Shown in pieces: positions 57,390-64,000 of a DNA stretch of 64,000 nt (position 1 is its first letter; every line of letters starts with the position of its first letter). The translations under genes were made by a program, and so were the position numbers. The notes beneath the pieces are model-generated. The model did no database searches. It was not told the origin of the DNA and saw only the letters and a program-made list of their open reading frames with translations. Location of the stretch: positions 496,001 through 560,000 of the forward strand of contig SADC01001285.1 in assembly GCA_004194705.1 (NCBI GenBank). Reading direction: 5' to 3'. The stretch comes from Ditylenchus dipsaci (Eukaryota > Nematoda > Chromadorea > Rhabditida > Anguinidae).

Positions 57390-57557
57390 CTTGCAGGTTT
57401 GCTACTAAGGTCTTGAACCATGTTTTCTTCTTCCTCTTCATTCTCCTCCTGTTCAGCCAAACAGCAGGTTTATCCGCTAGTCCTAGACACTCATTATACT
57501 GTTTCAAGAGCAACACGTTCTGGGCATTATTCATTACTTTGAGGGAAGGAAGACAAG
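57390..57557 (-). CDS. Orphan coding exon, family unknown
   Basis: A frame runs through SLKVMNNAQNVLLLKQYNEC, LADKPAVWLNRRRMKRKKK and TWFKTLVANLQ. It ends at a good donor (CAAG/GTAGGA, 57389), with a possible acceptor at 57557 (CTATTAG). The basic stretch NRRRMKRKKK could be a nuclear localisation signal. It lies upstream of the ETS gene on the same strand, but it ends in phase 1. Joining it to the acceptor before 56017 gives a stop, so it is not part of the main ETS transcript as modelled. It could be an alternative first exon or another gene. Confidence 0.4.
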
Positions 57558-58267
57558 CTAATAGTGATTCAATGATGATTTATGCAAGACAAATTGCACT
57601 TTTCAAGCGATAAGCTGAGTGACCAATGGTCCTCCACCTTTTCTTCTTCCCCTTTCAAATGGGTGAGGAGGAGGAACAGCAAGTAAATAGAGGAGGAAGA
57701 GGAGGAGAAACGTGAGGAGCTGGACAATAGCCCCCACGCAGCCCCACTCACAATAGGTCGTCGTGACAAACTCATCCTGCTAGGCTAAGTAAGTGACCAC
57801 CTCAGCATACAAACATGGTGATCTATTGAGGGCTTGCGCAATAAGCTCGAGATTTCATATGATGCAGGGTCGTATCATTTAGGTTTGTATGTTTGAGAAT
57901 TGAGAAGAGAGTTTATGTATGAAAAATGCTTATAAAAAGGTTGCAAGCCTGATAGCAGTCTAAGTGATGGTTTAGTGTTAAGGCAACGAAATTCGGTGAA
58001 AATGGTAGTAGGTAATATGCTTAGCGCGTAGGCGTTTAGCAACTTTTGTATGATGCAAAGAAAGCGGAAAACTTTTCGAAATTCGGGCACACGTTTGAGC
58101 CTGTCTCAACATAAGCTGATCTACCCTGCCCAAGGCCCAATGATTTCTGCATGGTTAACATTTTTGGAAAACTTTACGAAAGGTTTCCAAAGTTTTCCGA
58201 ACAAGTACTATGTAATTTCAGTCTTTTGACTAGAAAGTTTTCCAAAAACTGTCTGCAAAACATTCCA

Positions 58268-58707
58268 ATCCTTTACTGTCCGCAGTTCGGACAGTAAAGC
58301 AGTATTTTCAAAAATCCCACCTCACACTTTGGGTCACACTAACTTCACTTACCCTTTTCTCATAAATTTTGTTTTCGTATTTTGGATATCTTTGTACATT
58401 TTGTAGTTGAGATATTTTTCTATCGATTCAGTGGTCAAACAGCCCAGTTAAAATTAATTTTTGACAAAACACGCCGAGTGTGACTTTAAAATCCCACTTT
58501 TGGTGACAAAGTGTTATTTCGGTGTGGAATTGTCGCATTTGAATCTCGCCGAGATATTCGACCAGTGAATCGATAGAGAAACATCTCAGCTACAAAGCAG
58601 TAAAAAAATATACGAAATACGAAAAGAAAATATATGAGAAAAGGGTAAATAAAGTTAGTGTGACCCAAGTGTGAAAGTGTAATTTTTGAAAACACTGCAG
58701 TAAAGCA
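58268..58707. repeat. Foldback element with GGTCACACTAACTT arms
   Basis: GCAGTATTTTCAAAAATCCC, TTTGGGTCACACTAACTTCA and TATCGATTCAGTGGTCAAAC at the left mirror GACCAGTGAATCGATAGAGA, AAGTTAGTGTGACCCAAGTG and TTTTTGAAAACACTGC at the right. The loop is near 58470-58500. Confidence 0.8.
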
Positions 58708-58779
58708 ACCCTGTCTAAATTAGATTTTTTCATTATCAAACACTTCAAAATAGATTTTTTTAATACCTGTATTTACAAA

Positions 58780-59222
58780 ATTTACTAAAGGATAATCATT
58801 TTTTTGTAGCAAAAATACTTTTTTTTATGGCTAATTTACTTTTTTGTGGCGAATTTTCATTTCGCCTGATTTTATTAAAACTTTTTGTTTTTTTACAAAA
58901 GTGATATCACCATCATGTAGCCCTACTTCTCTAGTTTCCAATGAGGTATTGTTTATTGATACGTCTCTGCAAAGTTTGGTACAAAAAATTAAAAGTATGA
59001 AGCAAATTATTTTTTTATTTGCTTAATACTTTTAATTTTTTACCAAATTTTGCAAAGACATTTCAATAAACGATAACTCATTAGAAACTAGAAGAGTAGG
59101 GCTAAATGATAATGTTATCACTTTTGTAAAAAGACAAAAAAATTAATAAAATCAGGCAAAATAAAAATTTGCCCCAAAAAAGTATTTTTGCTACAAAAAA
59201 AATGATTAACCTTTACTAAATA
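58780..59222. repeat. Foldback element with CATGTAGCCCTACTTCTCTA motif
   Basis: TTACTAAAGGATAATCATTT, AAAAGTGATATCACCATCAT and ATTGATACGTCTCTGCAAAG are mirrored from 59035 to 59215. The loop is near 59008-59015. Confidence 0.8.
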
Positions 59223-59385
59223 CACCAATGCCTCTCTGTCTTATCTTTTATGTGCCAGATTTGTTTTTTCTAGAAGATCGATTTGCGGCACTAAAACGGC
59301 CCGTGTAAATGAGTTAGATACCCTAGAGTATTACGCCCTAGAGTGTTTGCTTTGCTGAAATAATTATTCTTTTTTTTATTAATAA

Positions 59386-62300
59386 TCACTTAAGATCAAC
59401 AAAAAAACAACGCAACAAATCCCGTCTGGAACCAATAATTATATGAAACTGTTTCTCTGATTTTTGCAAAATAACTGGAGATCCAAATGTTTCTTCTTTA
59501 ATATCGACAATTGACGTGCAAGACAAATTAGAACAGCTTTTAAGCATGTTTGAAGCTATAATTTTGTAGAGAACACCTAAAAACAAACGTTAAGTTTGAA
59601 AATCCTTTTAAAATAAACCTTGTACTGTTATCACAAATACAAATTCCCCTAAAACAATCGGACTGCGCACAATTCTAGCTTCTGCCAATTGAAAACTTTT
59701 AAGTAGGACTAGATGTGAAGTGTATTCTAGGAGGAATATGAGACCATTCCCACCAGAGATTAATAAGTGAGATTGCTGGAATGGCACAGGAGCGTCAAAG
59801 ACAGTTGCTGCCAGTTGAAGTTCGGATTGCTAACAAAGTAAAAATACTACAGTTCAATAACTCATAATAAAATTCAATTTACTGTGTTCATTCTAATGGC
59901 TGTGTCCATGGTCATGCTGACCCCTAGGGGTCAACAATAGGGTTGTCGGTTCGGGTACCCGTTTTGGGTAATTGGAACCGAAACCCGGTTTTTCGGGTTA
60001 CGGCTATCGGTTCGGGTACCCGAAAATTTCAAGTTTCGGGTATCGCTTCGGTTCGGGTACTCGAAAATTCGGTTCCGGTTCCTCGGTTCGGGTACCCGCC
60101 AACCCAGTCAACATTCTTTAAAGTCCTAAAATATCTATTTTTTGAGGAAAAAATGCCAAATCTGATATTTTGGACCCCCGTCAACTTTTTGAGCTCTACA
60201 AGATGGCTTTAACAGAAAAGGGCTTGAGTTCAGAATCCACACCCCCCCCCCCCGGGGAGTGATCAGGTGGAGGAGATAACCTCATATTCGTATTTCTCGA
60301 CCCGATTTCATGAGAAAGCCGCGCGTTTTTTGCTTCTGAGAGAAAAAAATTTCGAACCACAGGGGGGTATCATTTTTTAGTCAAAATTTGAAAAATTTAA
60401 ATTGGCGCCTTTTGAATTTAAAGGGATTAAGGGCTGTATAGGGAGGGAAGAGAATAAAAGGGGCCACTAATGACTCAGGGCCCACTACAAGAAGATGTTG
60501 AACATAGTTTTGAATACTAGGGCCTACCGCATAAATAAACTCTGGTATGCATGTTTTTCATGCATCCAGAGTCGCTTTCGAGTGATTTGTGTCTAAGGTA
60601 TGTAGGTGTGCGCATCTCAACTCCAAGCCCCCGAAGGACTTGGTTGGTTAGCTTGGTTGGTTAGAGATGCGCGCACTCACTTACCTTAGACATGATTCCG
60701 AGAAGTACTCTTGATAATAAAATGCATATAGAGTCTATATTTGCCACGGCCCAAGATGAAAAACATGGTAAGACAGTGGAAGAATACAAAGAATTATCTT
60801 TTTAACGTTCTGCCATAAATGTGGCCCCCTTTATTCCCTTCCTCTCCCTATAAGCCCTTAATCCCTTTGAAATTCAAAACGCGCCAGTTTAAATATTTCA
60901 AATTTTGACTAAAAAACCATGATACCCCCCTGTGGTTCGAAAAATTTTTAAGAAACTAAAAAAGAGCCGGCTTTCTCATGAAATCGGGGACGAGAAACAC
61001 GAATATGAGGTTATTTCGGGGCTACTCTCGTTTATCACCCCAAGCACGTAAAAAAAATTTAAATTTCGAAAAGATCGGAATCTTGTATCTAAAATTTTTT
61101 AGGCAAATGTTGAACGCTTTGTTGACCCCTCAATATTTTCTACTCACCGATTTTCATACGTCAAATTTTTTAAAAATCACTCAAAAAAGCTGCCTATATT
61201 TTTTAGTGTAAAGCTCGAAAAGTTGTCCTAGAGTTATAAATATCAAAATAAAAAAATATTAAGAAAATTATGGACATTTTTTAAATTAAGAAGATGTTGA
61301 CCCTAAATGTTGAACTTGACTATGGACAGGGTCAATAGGAAGCGCCTCCACTCCTCCCAATTAAAAATAGTGATTTTTGCATTTTTTACCCACTTCTTGA
61401 AAATTGCGGATAGGCAAGTTACTCCTTAATTTTTAACTTATCTCACGAGCTAAAAATTGGCTGGTAACTTGTCTAAAAGAAGACTTTAAAAACTGGGTCA
61501 AAAACACAACTCCGAAAACACGATTTGAACAAGTTCATTGTATTAGAAATGTTAACCTTTTTTCCATCCTTCAAGCAAAACATATTGATATGTCCCTGAA
61601 CTGTTACCACACAACACAAATCAGTACCAGAAATTTGGACAACATTGGCAAATACAGGTCCATCTACTTTATTGCACCAAAATGTTTCGCCTAAGGTCTG
61701 AAATAACAAAATAAATTAATGTGTCTACTTTTTTATTTCCACCTTTTCTATGGCTACAATATGGCCTCCTAAGGTAGCTATAACAACAGTATTTGTGGTG
61801 ACTAATGGAGAGGAGCGCATAGCGCCCCGATTTTGAGTGGCTGAAATGTCGAAGCGATTGTTTGTACCATTTCCAAAATTTCTGACATAGAGATAGCCAT
61901 CGTAGGAGCCACAAAATAGAGTGCCGTCTGATTCAAAAACAGGAGTCATGCGGATCTCACCTGCAGAAAATTCGTTACTAACAGTTAACGAATCATATTT
62001 TACCAGCTGTTTTTAAGACTTCGCGTAGTAAGCGAGTTTTTCGCTCGAAAACAAGCAAATCGCCATTTAATCCTCCTATAACAGACACATATTTGATAAT
62101 AAAAAAATAGAAAAAAGTCACCTAATGCAACAAAATCGGGACTGATCCCGCAGGTGGCCTCCAATGCGCATGATTGAGCTTCATAATCAAGCAGAATTTC
62201 GCCTGAGGCATAATCAAAACACCGGAAAATTCCAGCGTGAGAGTTGGCATAAACTTGTCTAAAGAGATTAAAATAGATTAATTTACTCGCTTGGCACTAG

Positions 62301-64000
62301 ACTTAGTAACCCTGAGTCAATTACTGGGGATCCATCAATACATTTTCCTGCGAAAAAAAATAAAAAAGTTTCATTGATAACCAACAAACATGGATTTAAG
62401 TTACCTAAATTAGAAGACCACACCAACTGTATGTCGGAAACATCAGAAGTAACAATGTCGATAGGAATTGTGAACACGCTGCCACTTGGAGTGCTGGATG
62501 AAACCTCTAATTTATTCTCACAAATCAAAGTATTTTCTAGCATATCCACTAAATCTTTCAATATAGTCTTCTCATCCATCAATAGTTGCAATAGCTCTGT
62601 ACTGCTCATTTTAATATCTTTGTAACAATTTCCTTCCATTAAAAAGGCCAGTTCGGCGAACTCCAATGACCCAAGTCCAAAATTTCTGAGAGAAAAATTC
62701 AAGTTGTCTTCATTAAGTTCTATATGGTAGGATTTCTGAAGAAAATTTGCAACATTAACTGAGCATTGACCACTCAAATGTTCCCTGGCATGAGCAATCA
62801 ATTTCTTCTCGTCAATTTTTCCTAAAAATTGGTCGCAACGTGACACCATATAATTTACTGAGTTTTTACCATTTACAGTAATGAAAGAATCAAGATTTTC
62901 ATTCCAAAATACACCTGAAATTTATTTTGGCAAGTGGACGATTCAAGTAGTGCATAAAAAATTACGTGTGGGCCTTAAATGTTTTGGGATGTTTTTCATA
63001 AGTTTGCTATTGTCAACACAAAAGTTAGGGTCCGAAGAGTTAAGGAATAAAAAGCTGCAGATATTCTGGTAGACCAACTTTGCAAATCTGGAAAATTGTA
63101 AACCCATCTTTAAAATCTAGAAAACTGTATGCTACATACATGACTTGTGGATATTGAGCAGAGATCAAATTTTCAATTTCATATGAAGGCAATATACTGT
63201 TGGGTTTGTTCTAGATAATGTTTTTGCATTTGGTAATAGGTTATGAAAAAATTTAGCACACCCTTCCCTTAACATAAAGCTGCTTTTTGCCTAATTTGTC
63301 AATAACAACAGAGGATATATCTTCTGTAATGGTACAATCAGTGGACGCCATGATAAATTCTACTGAGCATCTGCGTCCTGAAAAAATTCAGTTACGTGGA
63401 GGTGAAAAAATAAGAAAAGTTTATATCGCATAATATCTATGAAACGTATTTACCGTGAATTGCGACTAATCCACTATCCGTCACTTCTAATCGAGTGCCT
63501 GTCAAAGGCTCACCAATCGGCATCGCTTCAGGGCATGGAAAATCTCTGAAAATAAAAATCGCATTGCAGGATAACATAAAGAAAAACAGAAAAAAGAACT
63601 ACTTTAGCTCATGACAAGATGCCCAGCAAGACACCTAAATTTATTATAGATATTTTTAATCAAATGAAAAAGTGTCACCTCTGTCACACCATAAACATTG
63701 AAAATACGGATTGAGTGGCTCTGATGTCGATATAAATTGATTAGGTTAGTGGGAAAATTATCTCCACCAACGAGAAGACATTTTACTCGCGACCTTGATC
63801 CAAATAAATTTTGCAGGGTACTTTTTGAGAATCGTTGTAAGTGTGCAGGAGTGAGCTAGAAAATGATACAAAAACACTGAATACGGCAAATAAAAGCTAA
63901 AATGTTTGAAGATACCTGCACAAAACTAATATCAAAGTGTGTGACGATCTGTTCTATGAGAACACTTTGCGGTTCATCAGAAGATGGCATTGGAATCAGT
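59386..64000 (-). CDS. AASDH: AASDH homologue (beta-alanine-activating enzyme), 3' part
   Basis: Acyl-adenylate enzyme with an adenylation domain, a carrier domain and a C-terminal PQQ/WD-like propeller. Mammalian AASDH (ACSF4) adenylates beta-alanine and loads it on its own carrier. Visible exons are 64000-63916 (partial), 63855-63679, 63634-63603, 63545-63454, 63377-63262, 63210-63140, 63087-62966, 62914-62870, 62821-62405, 62347-62287, 62258-62122, 62075-62004, 61960-61743, 61697-61557, 59829-59619 and 59576-59386 (stop). All 15 junctions are canonical and in frame. Motifs are SFVQLTPAHLQRF, CLLVGGDNFPTNLI, FNVYGVTE (A5), GEPLTGTRLEVTD, MASTDC (A7 region), VKGR (A8, lacking the usual K-R-G-R run), VNGKIDEKKL (A10 lysine), FGLGSLEFAEL (phosphopantetheine Ser), and propeller blades KCIDGSPVID, HAGIFRCFDYASGEILLDYE, FCGSYDGYLYVRNF and IIIGSRRDLL. 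The 1.7 kb intron 61556-59830 contains a foldback element. The 5' end lies outside the window. Confidence 0.9.
59937..60110. repeat. GGTTCGGGTACCCG short-unit repeat bounded by GGGTTG/CCAACCC
   Basis: It starts AGGGTTGTCGGTTCGGGTAC and ends GGGTACCCGCCAACCCAG. The body is about ten variants of GGTTCGGGTACCCGAAAATT. It lies in the large AASDH intron. Same architecture as 5145-5637. Confidence 0.6.
60273..61012. repeat. 0.74 kb palindrome in the large AASDH intron
   Basis: GATAACCTCATATTCGTATT, CGATTTCATGAGAAAGCCG and ACCACAGGGGGGTATCATTT are mirrored at 60910-61010. The core 60470-60790 is a third copy of the unit in 31380-32277 and 39900-40341 (AAGATGTTGAACATAGTTTT; GTCTAAGGTATGTAGGTGTG; CTCACTTACCTTAGACATGA). 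Outer arms differ between copies. Confidence 0.8.

Overview
The window is animal nuclear DNA, AT-rich, from an organism with very short introns (mostly about 40-60 bp) ending in TTTCAG or TTTTAG. No bacterial operons are present. An egghead/BRE-3 type glycosyltransferase sits with an E74-like ETS gene whose ETS domain carries the E74-type WGMHKNKP stretch. This suggests a protostome, most likely an ecdysozoan with a compact-intron, repeat-choked genome (nematode- or tardigrade-like). I cannot name the species.

Five to seven genes can be supported by splicing open frames together. They are: a fragmentary unidentified gene (472-4445, +); an egh/bre-3 beta-1,4-mannosyltransferase homologue (12962-15280, -, about 19 small exons); an RPUSD4-like RNA pseudouridine synthase (43677-45728, +, 11 exons); one or two unidentified small genes just downstream (45919-47012, +); an E74/ELF-type ETS transcription factor (47130-56017, -, 7 exons, about 501 aa); and AASDH, the beta-alanine-activating enzyme homologue (59386 to beyond 64000, -, 16 exons visible). 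AASDH ends in a PQQ/WD-like beta-propeller. An orphan exon lies at 57390-57557 (-). The genes are unrelated in function and show no operon-like order.

The rest is mobile DNA. 15545-20620 is a composite inverted-repeat element. It contains a decayed PIF/Harbinger transposon with a transposase and a MADF-like second protein, flanked by arrays of the palindrome TTGCGCGCAACA. A palindromic element and a MITE are nested inside it. About thirty other long palindromes (foldback or MITE-like, 0.2-1.9 kb) fill the intergenic space and the larger introns, often inserted into one another. Several have pogo/Tigger-like ends (TACAGTCRA...) or TACCGTATTT...TCTATTA ends. One of the latter carries a fragment of a pogo/CENP-B-class transposase.

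Region by region: 1-4.5 kb, unknown gene broken up by MITEs; 4.5-12.4 kb, nested palindromes; 12.9-15.3 kb, egh/bre-3; 15.5-21.2 kb, Harbinger composite; 21.2-43.6 kb, no convincing gene, mostly palindromes separated by featureless AT-rich DNA; 43.6-57.6 kb, three or four genes; 57.6-59.3 kb, palindromes; 59.4-64 kb, AASDH with one 1.7 kb intron that has taken in a foldback element.

The most unusual signal is that many otherwise unrelated palindromes share two short motifs, CCTTGGTCCCCCTGTTGTTT and TGTAGCCCTGAATCTCAGCT.
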